DNA of 64,000 nt, taken from an uncultured bacterium. GTDB taxonomy: Bacteria; Actinomycetota; Coriobacteriia; Coriobacteriales; Coriobacteriaceae. The notes beneath the pieces were generated by a model. That model was not told where the DNA came from. It saw only the letters and a program-made list of their open reading frames with translations, and made no database searches. Positions 34,461 to 43,739 of the stretch are shown here, piece by piece. Position numbers and translations under genes: made by a program. The first letter of the stretch is position 1; every line of letters begins with the position of its first letter. The stretch spans positions 1-64,000 of the forward strand of contig CAJMQJ010000011.1 in assembly GCA_905215525.1 (NCBI GenBank). Direction: 5' to 3'.

Positions 34461-36062
34461 CTACGACGCGAGCGTGGCGATGACGGCTTCGTCGCCGGCG
34501 TATATTAGGGTGTTGCCATCGGGAATGATCGTTTGGCCGTCGCGCTTGAGCATCACTACAATAAACGGATGCTTGCCTTGCGGCACATCGCGCAGGCGCT
34601 GACCAGCCAGGCGACCGTGAGGAGTCACGGTGACCTCGCGCAGCGTAACCTCGGCACGCTCTTCGAACGTTGGGGCGGCCATCACCAGCAGATCGCCTTC
34701 CTGGATCACGGTGTCGCCATTGGGCAGTACCGGATGCGCCCCGTCGCGCAGCACCAGGACCACGAGCATGTCCGTCGCACTGCCAATATCCGCGAGCGAG
34801 CGTCCGGCAAACGGATGGCCCGCGCCCACCTTGAGCTTGACGAACGACATACCGTCCTCGTCGCGGTAATCGTTAAAGGTGCGGCGCACATCGCCTTCCG
34901 CGTCGATCATGTCGAGCTTCTTTGCCACCGCCGGCAGCAGCGAGCCCTGCACCACAATGCTCGACACAGCAATCACAAACACCAGGTCAAATAGGTCGTG
35001 ACCGCCGGGAATACCGGTCACCACGGCAAAGAGGCTAAATACGACCGAAGCCGCGCCGCGCAGACCCGCCCAGCTTATGAGCGCTACCTGGCGAGGGTTC
35101 GTCTTAAAGGGCGCCAGCAGCACGCCAACGGCGATGGGGCGGCTCACGAAGAGCATAAACGCCATGAGCGCCAGACCCGGTAGCAGCATTTGCGGCAGGC
35201 GTGCGGGCGTCACGAGCAGGCCCAGCAAGAAGAAGATGGTCATCTCGGCCATTTCGGTGAGGGTATCGAAGAAGTGCGCCATCTCGACCTTGCCGGTAAT
35301 GTCGCTGGCTCCCAGCACAATACCGGCCAGGTACACGGCCAAAAAGCCATTGCCGCCCAGGTAACTCGGCAGCGCGTAGGCCACGATGGCCACCGCGAAC
35401 AAGAAGATGGTCTGCGCGCCCTCGGCCGTTGCGCGTGCGCGCTCTATCAGGCGGCTGGATGCCCGGCCGATGGCAAGACCCAACCCCACGCCTAGGATGA
35501 TCTGCTTGGCCAGCAGCACGGGGATGTTAATGTCGCCGCCGGCCGCGAGTGTGGCGAGCACGGCGGTGAGCATGTAGGCGACGGGGTCGTTGGAGCCCGA
35601 TTCGACCTCGAGCAGCGAGTCGGTGCCGCCCCTCAGCGACAGGCTGTGCTCGCGCAGCACGCTAAAGACGCTGGCCGCGTCGGTGGATGCCACGACCGAT
35701 CCCAACAGCAGGCCACCAATCCAGTCAAAACCCAGCACGAAGTGCGCAAACGCACCCGTAATGCCGGCAGTGATGACGACGCCGAGCGTGCTCAGCAGTA
35801 CCGCGGGCACGGCAACGGGTTTGGCACGGTCGATATTGGTGTTAAAGCCGCCGTAGAACATGATGAACAGCAGCGCCGTGCTGCAGACGGTTTCGGTGAG
35901 CGCATAGTCGCTAAAGTCGATGTGCGCCGGACCGTTGACGCCCAGCAGCATGCCGAGTGCGATAAAGATGAGCAGGGTGGGGAAGGGGAGCTTTTTGCCG
36001 ACGGGTTTGATGGTCAGACACAGAATAATGACGAGGCCGATAAAGAGAAGGATCTGGTTCAT
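34461..36062 (-). CDS. K+/H+ antiporter (CPA1 type with TrkA-C domain, CvrA/NhaP2-like)
   Basis: The 533-residue protein has about 12-13 transmembrane helices with the antiporter core (VVASTDAASVFSVLRE, SGSNDPVAYML, SWAGLRGAASVVFSL), then a cytoplasmic TrkA-C (RCK-C) region from about residue 410 (KLKVGAGHPFAGRSLADIG) and a CorC-like tail. The cytosolic part probably senses nucleotides or ions. Monocistronic. Confidence 0.92.
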   Translation of the reverse strand: MNQILLFIGLVIILCLTIKPVGKKLPFPTLLIFIALGMLLGVNGPAHIDFSDYALTETVCSTALLFIMFYGGFNTNIDRAKPVAVPAVLLSTLGVVITAGITGAFAHFVLGFDWIGGLLLGSVVASTDAASVFSVLREHSLSLRGGTDSLLEVESGSNDPVAYMLTAVLATLAAGGDINIPVLLAKQIILGVGLGLAIGRASSRLIERARATAEGAQTIFLFAVAIVAYALPSYLGGNGFLAVYLAGIVLGASDITGKVEMAHFFDTLTEMAEMTIFFLLGLLVTPARLPQMLLPGLALMAFMLFVSRPIAVGVLLAPFKTNPRQVALISWAGLRGAASVVFSLFAVVTGIPGGHDLFDLVFVIAVSSIVVQGSLLPAVAKKLDMIDAEGDVRRTFNDYRDEDGMSFVKLKVGAGHPFAGRSLADIGSATDMLVVLVLRDGAHPVLPNGDTVIQEGDLLVMAAPTFEERAEVTLREVTVTPHGRLAGQRLRDVPQGKHPFIVVMLKRDGQTIIPDGNTLIYAGDEAVIATLAS

Positions 36063-36315
36063 GGATGGTGTCCGCTCCTGGGTGGTTGGCGTGGCACGGT
36101 CAGTTGCCTGCGGTTATTTGTACCCAAAGATGGTGGGTTTATGGGGTTAGATTGCGGGCGTGCGCGATATCGTCATAGACGGCTGCCGTCTTTGCCTCTG
36201 CTCGGAAACCCTTTCCAGCTTTATTGCAACGGAGTACAATGGGTAACGTTTAAGTTCAACTTGAAGTTTTAGTTGCGGTTCCGGGCTTCGGTCGCAAGGT
36301 AGGGAAAGGCGTTCC

Positions 36316-37155
36316 ATGGCGATCTATGTGACATCTGATGCTCACGGACACGTGCATGCGCTTGACGAGGCCCTGTCTAAGATCTCGTTGACGTCCGACG
36401 ACACGCTGTACGTGCTGGGCGACATGATCGATCGCGGGCCCGATCCGGTCGGCGTTATTAAGCTCGTGCGCTCGCTGCCTAACGCCCGCGTTCTCAAGGG
36501 CAATCACGAGCAGATCATGCTCGATGCCATCATTGGCCAGGATCCGCTCGATGCCGAGACCTGGGATATCAACGGTGGCTGGACGACGCGCGAGCAGCTC
36601 AACGACATGGAATTTGAGGCATACGAGGAGCTCGTGCGATGGATGGCCGCGCTGCCGCTCTACGCGGTGGCCGAGACCGAGGAGCGCCCGTATCTGCTGG
36701 TACATGCTGGAATCGAGATGAAGGCGGCGCGCGCGTTTTTACTTGAGCATGGCGTCGATTGTGCCGATGGCGTCGGAGCGGTGGGTGCCGATCGCGAGCT
36801 GCTGCAGCAGATGCTCGCGGTGCAGTCGTCCGATGACCTGCTGTGGATTCGTCACGGCTATTGGGATGCGCCGACGGGACTGCTTTCTGCCGAGGGCGAG
36901 GGTCCGGTCGTGGTGAGCGGCCACACGCCCACGGTGTCGCTTGGGCGCTATTGCGAGGTTGGCGGCCTGGCGGGGCTTGATGAGGAGTCGGGCCGCGGGC
37001 AGATTGTGCGCCTGGGTGGCGAGGATACCGCCGGCGTGCCCGATCGTATCGATATCGACTGCGCCGCCGCCACCGGCTCCGAGTTCGGCCGCGTCGGGAT
37101 CCTGCGCCTGGATGATGGCGCGGAGTTCTACGCGAATATCAACCCAGGCGAATAA
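36316..37155 (+). CDS. Calcineurin-like metallophosphoesterase (PrpA/ApaH-like serine/threonine phosphatase)
   Basis: The 279-residue enzyme has the dimetal motifs SDAHGH, GDMIDRGPD, KGNHEQ, LVHAG and VSGHTP. Such proteins act as protein phosphatases or dinucleotide-polyphosphate hydrolases; the substrate is unclear. The 253-nt upstream gap, shared with the divergent antiporter gene, holds small palindromes (AGACGG/CCGTCT and TTCAACTTGAA). A strong bidirectional terminator follows. Confidence 0.9.
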   Translation: MAIYVTSDAHGHVHALDEALSKISLTSDDTLYVLGDMIDRGPDPVGVIKLVRSLPNARVLKGNHEQIMLDAIIGQDPLDAETWDINGGWTTREQLNDMEFEAYEELVRWMAALPLYAVAETEERPYLLVHAGIEMKAARAFLLEHGVDCADGVGAVGADRELLQQMLAVQSSDDLLWIRHGYWDAPTGLLSAEGEGPVVVSGHTPTVSLGRYCEVGGLAGLDEESGRGQIVRLGGEDTAGVPDRIDIDCAAATGSEFGRVGILRLDDGAEFYANINPGE

Positions 37156-37283
37156 TCGGTGCAAAGGGTAGCTAATTTGGGACGGAGCTTTTTTGACTAC
37201 TTTCGGAGAATAGCGCCTTCTTGCTCGGTAAGCGCGAGAAATGAGGAACGTCTGCGTCCTCGGCAGTGCGAAAATGCTCGAAA

Positions 37284-37327
37284 AACCGTCGCAACGGAGT
37301 CAAACGACGTTGCGACGGTTCTTTTTT
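37284..37327 (+). terminator. Bidirectional terminator
   Basis: AACCGTCGCAACG (37284-37296) pairs perfectly with CGTTGCGACGGTT (37308-37320). TTTTTT follows on the plus strand and AAAAA precedes it, so it works for both strands. Confidence 0.9.
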
Positions 37328-37340
37328 GGCTGCCCGCTGG

Positions 37341-37463
37341 CTAAGTGAGTAGACTTTTTTGGAAATGCCGAGCAGCCGGCAAATTTGCCTCAACAAAACC
37401 GCAGGTCACTGACTTGTGTTTTGCCGGTGTGGTCAGGGATTCGGCAAAAGTCTACTCACTTAG
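37341..37463. repeat. 123-bp element with 18-nt perfect terminal inverted repeats
   Basis: CTAAGTGAGTAGACTTTT (37341-37358) is exactly reverse-complemented at 37446-37463. The interior contains AAAACCGCAGGT, also present (on the other strand) inside the element at 59734-59883. No gene is seen in it. Confidence 0.75.
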
Positions 37464-37510
37464 TTTTGCGTGTCGCAAATCGTCCGCAACGAGACCCCCC
37501 ATTGCGCCAA

Positions 37511-39094
37511 TTAGACGCCGTACGGGTTGCGGTCGCGCTCGATGCGTTGGCGGATGTGGGCGTACTCGATTATCAGCAGCACCAGGAGTAGGGCCATGAT
37601 GGCTAGGTAGCTCACCACGGCGCCCATCAGACCCAGCAGCTTAATCAGGATCACCGGCAGCACCACGCTTACGGCGAAGCAGATCAGGTAGATCTTGGTG
37701 ACGTCTCCAGCGTGGCGCAGCACCGTGATGATGGCGTAGATAAAGTCGATGGCCGCGGTGACGCCGCCGGCGACGACCATCAGCAGCGCCAGCGTACGGT
37801 AGCGTTCAAAGCTGAGGCCGTACATAAAGCTCATGAGGGAAATACCGGGACCTGCCATAAATGCGGCGCACATGCCGGTGATGACCACGATCAGCGCCAT
37901 AACGGCAACAATAATCAGGTCAAAGCGACGACGCTTGCGAGGATTAGCCCAAATGCTCGACAAGCGCAGGAGCTGCGGTTTATAGATAAATCCAATGCTC
38001 AGCAAAATAGCCTGCGCCGGAAAGAACAGGGCATTAAAGTACAGCTGATATTTGTATGCCAGCGTGCCTTCCATCACAAACTTGGGCATGCTCTCGATAA
38101 GGTTGAACAAGAACAGTGCACCAAAGAGTGGAGCGCACTGGACAAACAGGTGGCCGACCTCGCGAAGGCTCACGCGGCGCGATTTTTCGGTCTCGAGCAG
38201 GGCGAGCGGCGCGGTGACCAGCACGAGCGAGGCGATCGCGGCGATGCCCATGGCCATGGCCGCGATGGGCATGCTGCGCGTGAGGAACAGCGCCACGCTG
38301 AAGACCGCGATGACGCCGACGGAGCGTAGCGTTTGGCTCATTCCAGCCAAGTAGAGTTTGTCGGCCTGCTGCAGGCGGCCTTCGTACACGTCGGCGACGC
38401 CGTCGATGACCTTATACAGGTAGACGCCCAGGCCGATCGTCGCCATCTGCGCGTCATAGCCGCGGGCGCTGCTGTACATGAGGCCGCAGCCTAGGGCGAG
38501 CGCTCCACAAAGCCAGCGGTTGAGCTGGTAGGAGGCAAAGGACGTCTTTTCGTCGATGTCCGAGACCTGGAAATTGCGCACGCCGTAGTTGCACGCGATC
38601 ATGATGAGCGTGCCGGTGACAAAGGCGATGGAGAATTTGCCTGCTTCTTCGGCGCCCACGAGCTGCGTAGACACGATGGTGAGCAGCGGAAATGCCAAGC
38701 CCCACACGGCGGTGCCGAGGGTGTTCCAAAGATAGTCGCGACTGGTGGCGTGCTCCTCGTATTCCGCTTCCTGCATGGAGAAGCCGCCGCCGTAGACGGC
38801 ACCGAGCAGACGGTTCCACCAAGCGTTGACCATGCGGCGGACGGGGCCGGGCTCCCGATCGCGTTCGCGCCGGCGACGGCGCGTGGCCTGGCTGCTGTCG
38901 GGGCCGCCGGCGTTGCGCTGGCTCAGCTCCTGGATGCGCGCGAGCTCTTCGGCCGTGTGGGAGGCGGGGAACAGGCCATTCTCGATGCGTCCGCCCTGGG
39001 CCCTTGCGGTGCCGCTGCCCGCTACGGCGGGGTCGGCGACGCCATTGCGGCGGGCGATGGCGCGGCGAATGCTATCGATGGGCGTGATGCTCAA
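37511..39094 (-). CDS. MATE/MVF-type polysaccharide flippase
   Basis: The 527-residue protein has about 85 charged N-terminal residues (including an Arg-rich block) and then 12-14 transmembrane helices of an oligosaccharide flippase (Wzx/RfbX or MurJ-like). I start it at TTG 39094, which has AAAGGA eight nt upstream; the frame is open to 39385, but that part runs through palindromic repeats. No glycosyltransferase is adjacent, though a polyprenyl-phosphate GlcNAc-1-P transferase lies at 45665-46864. Confidence 0.8.
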   Translation of the reverse strand: MSITPIDSIRRAIARRNGVADPAVAGSGTARAQGGRIENGLFPASHTAEELARIQELSQRNAGGPDSSQATRRRRRERDREPGPVRRMVNAWWNRLLGAVYGGGFSMQEAEYEEHATSRDYLWNTLGTAVWGLAFPLLTIVSTQLVGAEEAGKFSIAFVTGTLIMIACNYGVRNFQVSDIDEKTSFASYQLNRWLCGALALGCGLMYSSARGYDAQMATIGLGVYLYKVIDGVADVYEGRLQQADKLYLAGMSQTLRSVGVIAVFSVALFLTRSMPIAAMAMGIAAIASLVLVTAPLALLETEKSRRVSLREVGHLFVQCAPLFGALFLFNLIESMPKFVMEGTLAYKYQLYFNALFFPAQAILLSIGFIYKPQLLRLSSIWANPRKRRRFDLIIVAVMALIVVITGMCAAFMAGPGISLMSFMYGLSFERYRTLALLMVVAGGVTAAIDFIYAIITVLRHAGDVTKIYLICFAVSVVLPVILIKLLGLMGAVVSYLAIMALLLVLLIIEYAHIRQRIERDRNPYGV

Positions 39095-39199
39095 AGCGGA
39101 GTCCTTTCTATTGCTGCGCTCTAGTATAGACGCGACGGTGTTCGTTCGTGTTTTTGAACAGGTTGTTCGATAATTTCGGCGGCGCCATTCAGTAGACGG

Positions 39200-39308
39200 C
39201 ATTTGGGGACGTTCCTTATGTGCCGGCACTTTGGGAACGTCCCTAAGTGCCGGCATCCGGGGTCGCTCCTTGGTTGTTGCCTGTTCAAGAGTGTCCCTAA
39301 CGACTAGG
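39200..39308. repeat. REP-like cluster (arm families 3 and 4)
   Basis: A perfect 11-bp palindrome (TGCCGGCACTT at 39221-39231, AAGTGCCGGCA at 39245-39255) is preceded by a GGGGACGTTCCTT unit and followed by a GGGGTCGCTCCTT unit and a GTGTCCCTAACGACTAG unit like that at 59920. The cluster lies between divergent flippase and pckA starts. Confidence 0.75.
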
Positions 39309-39446
39309 CCGCTTGCGTGCGATTTTTGACCGTTGGGCGGGCGCTTCGCCGTTGCCGCAAAAACGTTTTTGCATATCGGGTACAACGGGCTTTACGTGAG
39401 TAAAGTGCGCGCCTCGTCCACGTGTCGCGCTTTTAAAGGAGGCCCC

Positions 39447-41117
39447 ATGCCAGGTATTACCCCTGCAGAAGTTCTGTCCAACTTTGGCATTACGTTGGTC
39501 GAAGATCCTGCCGAGAACCAGCCCCGCCTGCTGGTCGACCTGCCGGCAGCCGAGCTCGTCGAGCACGCCATCCGTCGCAACGAAGGTCGTATGGCCTCCA
39601 ACGGCGCGCTGGTGATCGAGACGGGGGGGCGCACTGGCCGCTCGCCTAATGACCGCTTTATCGTTGACACCCCCGATGTTCACGACAAGATTGCCTGGGG
39701 TGCCGTCAACCGCCCGCTGTCTGTCGAGAGCTACGAGGCCATCAAGGCCGGCATCGTCGACTATCTCAACGAGCGCGACGTGTTCGTCACTCGCGGTATG
39801 GCCGGTGCCGACCGCAACCATACGCGTCGTCTGCTTGTCGCCTGCGAGCGTGCCAGCCAGGCGCTCTTTATTAAGCAGATGCTCGCCCGCCCGCTTGCCC
39901 GTGAAATCGCACGCACCGGCGAGCCGGACTTCTGTGTGCTCGCCGCGCCGGGCTACCAGTGCGATCCCGCCATCAAGGGCCTCAACTCCAGCGCCGCCGT
40001 GGTCATCAACTTCCAGGAGCGCGTGATTTTGGTCGCGGGTACCGGCTACTCCGGCGAGATCAAAAAGTCCATCTTCAGCGTCATGAATTACCTGCTGCCC
40101 GTCGAGGACGACGTGCTGCCCATGCATTGCTCGGCCAGTATGGATCCCGTCACGCACGAGACCGCGGTGTTCTTTGGCCTGTCGGGCACCGGCAAGACCA
40201 CGCTTTCGGCCAACCCCACGCGGCTGCTGATCGGCGACGACGAGCACGGTTGGTCCGACATGGGCATCTTCAACATCGAGGGTGGCTGCTACGCCAAATG
40301 CGAGGGCCTGGACGCGTTCCACGAGCCTGAGATCTTCAGCGCCGTCCGCTTTGGCGCGATCTGCGAAAACGTGGTGCTCGACGAGAGCCGCAAGCCCAAC
40401 TACGATGACGTCTCGGTCACGCACAACACGCGCGTGGCCTACCCTGTGGAGCACATTCCCAACGCGTGGACCAAGGGCATGGGCACCACTCCGAGCGTCG
40501 TGCTGTTTTTGACCTGCGACGCCTTTGGCGTGCTGCCGCCCATCTCGCGCCTGACGGCCGACGCCGCCATGTATCACTTTGTGACGGGCTTTACGGCCAA
40601 GATCCCCGGCACCGAGGTCGGCGTCACCGAGCCCACGCCCACGTTCTCTTCGCTGTTTGGCGAGCCGTTTATGCCGCTCGACCCCATGGTCTATGCCAAG
40701 ATGCTCGGTGAGCGCATCGCCGACGGCCGCACGCGTGTGTACCTGGTCAACACCGGCTGGATTGGCGGCGGCTACGGCGTGGGCCATCGCATCGAGCTTG
40801 CCTACACGCGCGCCCTGGTGGCCCGCGCCCTCGACGGTACCATCGAGGACAGCGAATTCGTGCATGACGATATCTTTAACGTTGACATTCCCACCACGTG
40901 CCACGGCGTGCCCGACGGCATCCTGGTGCCGCGCCAGTACTGGCAGAGCACCGCGCGCTACGACGAGGCGGCGCACAACTTGGCCGTGATGTTCGAGGAG
41001 AACTTCGAGAAGAAGTACTCGCACCTGCCCGAGTCCGTGAAGGCCGCCGGTCCGCACGCTCAGGTGCACGCCGACGCCCGTCATCGCGGCCGCGGCCTGC
41101 TGGGACTCCGACACTAG
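39447..41117 (+). CDS. pckA: Phosphoenolpyruvate carboxykinase (ATP)
   Basis: The 556-residue enzyme interconverts oxaloacetate and PEP. It has the kinase-1a P-loop GLSGTGKTTLS, the metal and substrate motif LIGDDEHGW, and FFGLSG before it. The start ATG has AAAGGAGG upstream; the frame is open from 39333. In gut anaerobes it often runs toward oxaloacetate for succinate formation, but direction is not shown by sequence. The C-terminus is somewhat longer than the typical 535-540 residues. Confidence 0.96.
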   Translation: MPGITPAEVLSNFGITLVEDPAENQPRLLVDLPAAELVEHAIRRNEGRMASNGALVIETGGRTGRSPNDRFIVDTPDVHDKIAWGAVNRPLSVESYEAIKAGIVDYLNERDVFVTRGMAGADRNHTRRLLVACERASQALFIKQMLARPLAREIARTGEPDFCVLAAPGYQCDPAIKGLNSSAAVVINFQERVILVAGTGYSGEIKKSIFSVMNYLLPVEDDVLPMHCSASMDPVTHETAVFFGLSGTGKTTLSANPTRLLIGDDEHGWSDMGIFNIEGGCYAKCEGLDAFHEPEIFSAVRFGAICENVVLDESRKPNYDDVSVTHNTRVAYPVEHIPNAWTKGMGTTPSVVLFLTCDAFGVLPPISRLTADAAMYHFVTGFTAKIPGTEVGVTEPTPTFSSLFGEPFMPLDPMVYAKMLGERIADGRTRVYLVNTGWIGGGYGVGHRIELAYTRALVARALDGTIEDSEFVHDDIFNVDIPTTCHGVPDGILVPRQYWQSTARYDEAAHNLAVMFEENFEKKYSHLPESVKAAGPHAQVHADARHRGRGLLGLRH

Positions 41118-41136
41118 CGTCGCCGCGAGTCCATAT

Positions 41137-41169
41137 CCGCCACAAAGGGGACAGGCACCTTTGTGGCGG
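41137..41169 (+). repeat. REP-like palindrome, arm family 2 (compensated variant)
   Basis: CCGCCACAAAGG pairs perfectly with CCTTTGTGGCGG. Compared with other copies one A-T pair has become G-C on both arms, a compensatory change that supports selection for the stem. Confidence 0.85.
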
Positions 41170-41171
41170 TT

Positions 41172-41344
41172 TTGCTTGGGCGAATGACTCGGGTTACAAT
41201 ACGCCTGACATATCGCCCCCTTCTCCGGATGGGGGCAGCGTAAGCGCTCTTGTGGCGGCACCGTAGGACTTTGAAGGTGGCCGTCGTAAGGGCGCTTTTT
41301 GTTTAGGCACCCGGGCTCGGGCGCATGCTATGAAGGGAGAGCAC
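41172..41344 (+). promoter_or_regulatory. Promoter and structured leader of the B3/B4 protein gene
   Basis: TTGCTT (41172-41177) and TACAAT (41195-41200) are 17 nt apart. The leader of about 140 nt contains a GCCCCC/GGGGGC hairpin (41215-41236) and a long second stem AAGCGCTC (41242-41249) with GGGCGCTT (41290-41297) followed by TTTTT, which looks like an attenuator upstream of the start codon. Confidence 0.6.
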
Positions 41345-42064
41345 ATGAAGAGTTTCGTTGCCGAGGATTCGTTTTGGGAGCTATTTCCGCAGGCGGCTGT
41401 CGGTGTTGTGGTCGTAAAGGGCATGAAGCCCGCGGCTCAGATTCCTCAAGAGGACGTTGATGCGATTGCCGCGTTGCTCGACCGCGCCAATATCGATGCG
41501 GAGCGTCACCTGACGAGTGATACCATCAGCGAGAATGCGCCGGTTAAGGCATGGCGCGAGGCATATCGCCTATTCAAGACCAAGAAGGGCGCGCGTTGCT
41601 CAATTGAGAACCTGCTCAAGCGCGTGCTCAAAGGAAAGCCGGTGGGCCACATTACGCCCGCGGTGGACATCTACAACACGGTGTCGCTGTCCTACGCGCT
41701 GCCCGTAGGCGGCGAGGATTTGCACGCGATTGAGGGAGACCTTTGCCTGAAGGTGACCGACGGTGGCGATTCATTTCTGCCGCTTGGCGAGGAGACAGAT
41801 GACCCGACGCTGCCCGGCGAGCTCGCCTACATCGATGATGCGGGCGCCGTATGCCGCTGCTGGAACTGGCGCGATGGCGTTCGAACGGCGTTGTCCGATG
41901 ATTCGGCCGATGCTTTCCTGGCGATTGAGTGCGTGGAGCCCGAGCGGATGGGGGATTGCCAGGCCGCGATCGATCGCTTAGCCGAGCTGCTCGAGCGCTA
42001 TCTGGGAGCGACGGTTGTCGTTAAAACGCTTGTGACCCGCGACAATCCTTGCGTGGGGCTGTAG
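41345..42064 (+). CDS. B3/B4 tRNA-binding-domain protein
   Basis: The 239-residue protein resembles the stand-alone B3/B4 domain of phenylalanyl-tRNA synthetase beta (PF03483 type), with APVKAWREAYRLFKTKKGARCSIENLLKRV and the substrate-loop region around PAVDIYNTVSLSYALPVGGEDL. Such proteins may edit mischarged tRNA or bind amino acids. ATG 41345 (AAGGGAGA upstream) is preferred over ATG 41330. A possible attenuator in the leader suggests regulation by amino acid or tRNA supply. Confidence 0.82.
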   Translation: MKSFVAEDSFWELFPQAAVGVVVVKGMKPAAQIPQEDVDAIAALLDRANIDAERHLTSDTISENAPVKAWREAYRLFKTKKGARCSIENLLKRVLKGKPVGHITPAVDIYNTVSLSYALPVGGEDLHAIEGDLCLKVTDGGDSFLPLGEETDDPTLPGELAYIDDAGAVCRCWNWRDGVRTALSDDSADAFLAIECVEPERMGDCQAAIDRLAELLERYLGATVVVKTLVTRDNPCVGL

Positions 42065-42093
42065 CGAAGTCTGCGGATCAAACTCGATGCCCC

Positions 42094-42134
42094 AAACCAC
42101 CACAAAGGTGCCTGTCCCCTTTGTGGTGGTTTTT
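42094..42134 (+). terminator. REP-like palindrome family 2 acting as terminator
   Basis: AAACCACCACAAAGG and CCTTTGTGGTGGTTT form a perfect 15-bp stem ending in TTTTT, 29 nt after the B3/B4 gene. The core CCTGTCCC is in the loop (minus-strand GGGACAGG). Confidence 0.85.
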
Positions 42135-42236
42135 ATGTTGATGGGTTAACAAATGGGATATTTGGGTACGGGTGTTGCCTTGTGCGGCTAAGATGTTTAC
42201 CCGTTAGCATCATGTAAGCGAAAGGCGGTCGTCACC

Positions 42237-42686
42237 ATGCAGCAGAACGACGAGACACGTTTTGAGGACTTTGTCGGACTGATCAGCGGCCTCTACAAGG
42301 AGATTCAGCGTATCAAGACGTCCGAAGGCGCAAGGCTGGGCCTCAAGGGCTCCGACGTTATGTGCCTGTACTATCTTGAGCGCAGCAAGGACGGCCTGAC
42401 TGGCGCCGACCTCGCCCGCATGGCCGGCGTTACCCGTGCCGCCGTTTCGCGCACACTGGCACATCTGGAGGAGGGCGGCTACGTCGAGGTTGACGACTCG
42501 GGTGATGCGGCCGTCAAGTATCGTGCTCCGGTGCGCCTGACTGCCCTGGGCGGCGAGAGCATGAGCGAGGCCGATCGCATCATTCGCGAGGTGCTCGATA
42601 CCACCGGCAAGGCCATGGGCGTGGAGCAGCGCGAGCAGATGTATGCATCGCTGCGCACGATCCTCAACACCCTGCGCGAGATCTAG
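42237..42686 (+). CDS. MarR-family transcriptional regulator
   Basis: The 149-residue regulator has a winged helix with SDVMCLYYLERSKDGLTGADLARMAGVTRAAVSRTLAHLEEGGYVEV and a long C-terminal dimerisation helix. The next gene is a DegV-type fatty-acid-binding protein 119 nt downstream; by analogy with FabT-type MarR regulators a lipid link is possible but not shown. Confidence 0.88.
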   Translation: MQQNDETRFEDFVGLISGLYKEIQRIKTSEGARLGLKGSDVMCLYYLERSKDGLTGADLARMAGVTRAAVSRTLAHLEEGGYVEVDDSGDAAVKYRAPVRLTALGGESMSEADRIIREVLDTTGKAMGVEQREQMYASLRTILNTLREI

Positions 42687-42805
42687 GGCCGCGCTGGCGC
42701 TAGCTTTCAGCCAAGAACTGCATCGTCCCGTTTGAGCGCGTACGCCGTGCCGGGACATTGCTGTCAAAATTCCCTGCGCGAGACCTGCGCAAGAAAGGAT
42801 TCGTT

Positions 42806-43660
42806 ATGTCCGTCCGCATTATTACCGATTCCGCAAGCGATATGTCGCCGGCGGAGCACCCCGCTCTGCGTGTTCTGCCGCTGTCCGTCACCTTTGGCAC
42901 CGATGTGTATATGGATGGCGTCGACATCGATCACCAGCGCTTTTACGAGATGCTTGTGGAGCGCGATGAGCTGCCCAAGACCGGTCAGGTCAACCCGTAC
43001 GCCTTTTCGCAGGCGATTGCCGAAGCGCGTGAGGCCGGCGATGAGGCCGTGATTATTACCGTGGGAGCCAAACTCTCGGGCACCAACCAGAGTGCTCGTA
43101 CGGCACTTGCCGAGGCGCCGGGCGGCGACATGTTCGTCGTGGACAGCAATAACGTGACCTTGGGCGAGCGCGTGCTGGTCGAGTATGCGCTGCGCCTGGT
43201 GGACGAGGGCCAGGGCGCGGCTCAGGTTGCGGCGGCTGTCGAGGCCGTGCGCGACCGCGTGGTCGTCATCGGCCTGCTCGAGACGTTGGAGTACCTGGTG
43301 CGCGGCGGTCGCCTGTCTGCTGCGGCCGGTGCCGTGGGTACGCTGCTCAACGTAAAGCCCGTGGTGGCTGCCGAGGACGGTCTGATCGTGCAGCTGGGCA
43401 AGGCGCGCGGTTCCAAGAACGGACGTAACCTGCTCAACCAGAAGGTCGAAAAGGCGGGCGGCATCGACTTTTCCATGCCGCTGGCGCTCGGCTATACGGG
43501 CCTTTCGGATGCGGTGCTCAAGAAGTATATCGAGGACAGCGCGGCACTGTGGGCTGGCCACACCGAGGGCGAACTGCCCGTTCACACCATCGGCGCCACC
43601 ATCGGCACCCATGTAGGCCCCGGCGCCGTAGCCGTAGCCTTCTTCCAGCCCGTTAACTAG
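42806..43660 (+). CDS. DegV-family fatty-acid-binding protein, second paralog
   Basis: The 284-residue protein begins VRIITDSASDMSP and ends HTIGATIGTHVGPGAVAVAFF, both DegV signatures, with GTNQSARTA as the lipid-head loop. ATG 42806 has GAAAGGA upstream. It differs enough from the copy at 6888-7748 to suggest separate fatty-acid preferences, as with FakB1 and FakB2 in Firmicutes. Confidence 0.92.
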   Translation: MSVRIITDSASDMSPAEHPALRVLPLSVTFGTDVYMDGVDIDHQRFYEMLVERDELPKTGQVNPYAFSQAIAEAREAGDEAVIITVGAKLSGTNQSARTALAEAPGGDMFVVDSNNVTLGERVLVEYALRLVDEGQGAAQVAAAVEAVRDRVVVIGLLETLEYLVRGGRLSAAAGAVGTLLNVKPVVAAEDGLIVQLGKARGSKNGRNLLNQKVEKAGGIDFSMPLALGYTGLSDAVLKKYIEDSAALWAGHTEGELPVHTIGATIGTHVGPGAVAVAFFQPVN

Positions 43661-43670
43661 CCCACCTGCC

Positions 43671-43710
43671 AAAACCACCACAAAGGGGACAGGCACCTTT
43701 GTGGTGGTTT
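43671..43710 (+). repeat. REP-like palindrome, arm family 2
   Basis: AAACCACCACAAAGG and CCTTTGTGGTGGTTT with GGGGACAGGCACC core on the plus strand, starting 10 nt after the DegV stop. Its right arm overlaps an in-frame GTG that could be misread as the start of the next gene. Confidence 0.88.
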
Positions 43711-43739
43711 ATGCTATTCCGGGTGGAAGGGAGCGAGCA

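Noticed and set aside
39297..41261. 654-codon minus-strand frame opposite pckA
   Set aside because: It runs through palindromic repeats at both ends and opposes a certain gene; composition is typical of antisense frames.
41241..41300. T-box reading of the B3/B4 leader
   Set aside because: GTGGCGGCACCG only loosely resembles the T-box core and the leader is too short for a specifier stem I can identify.
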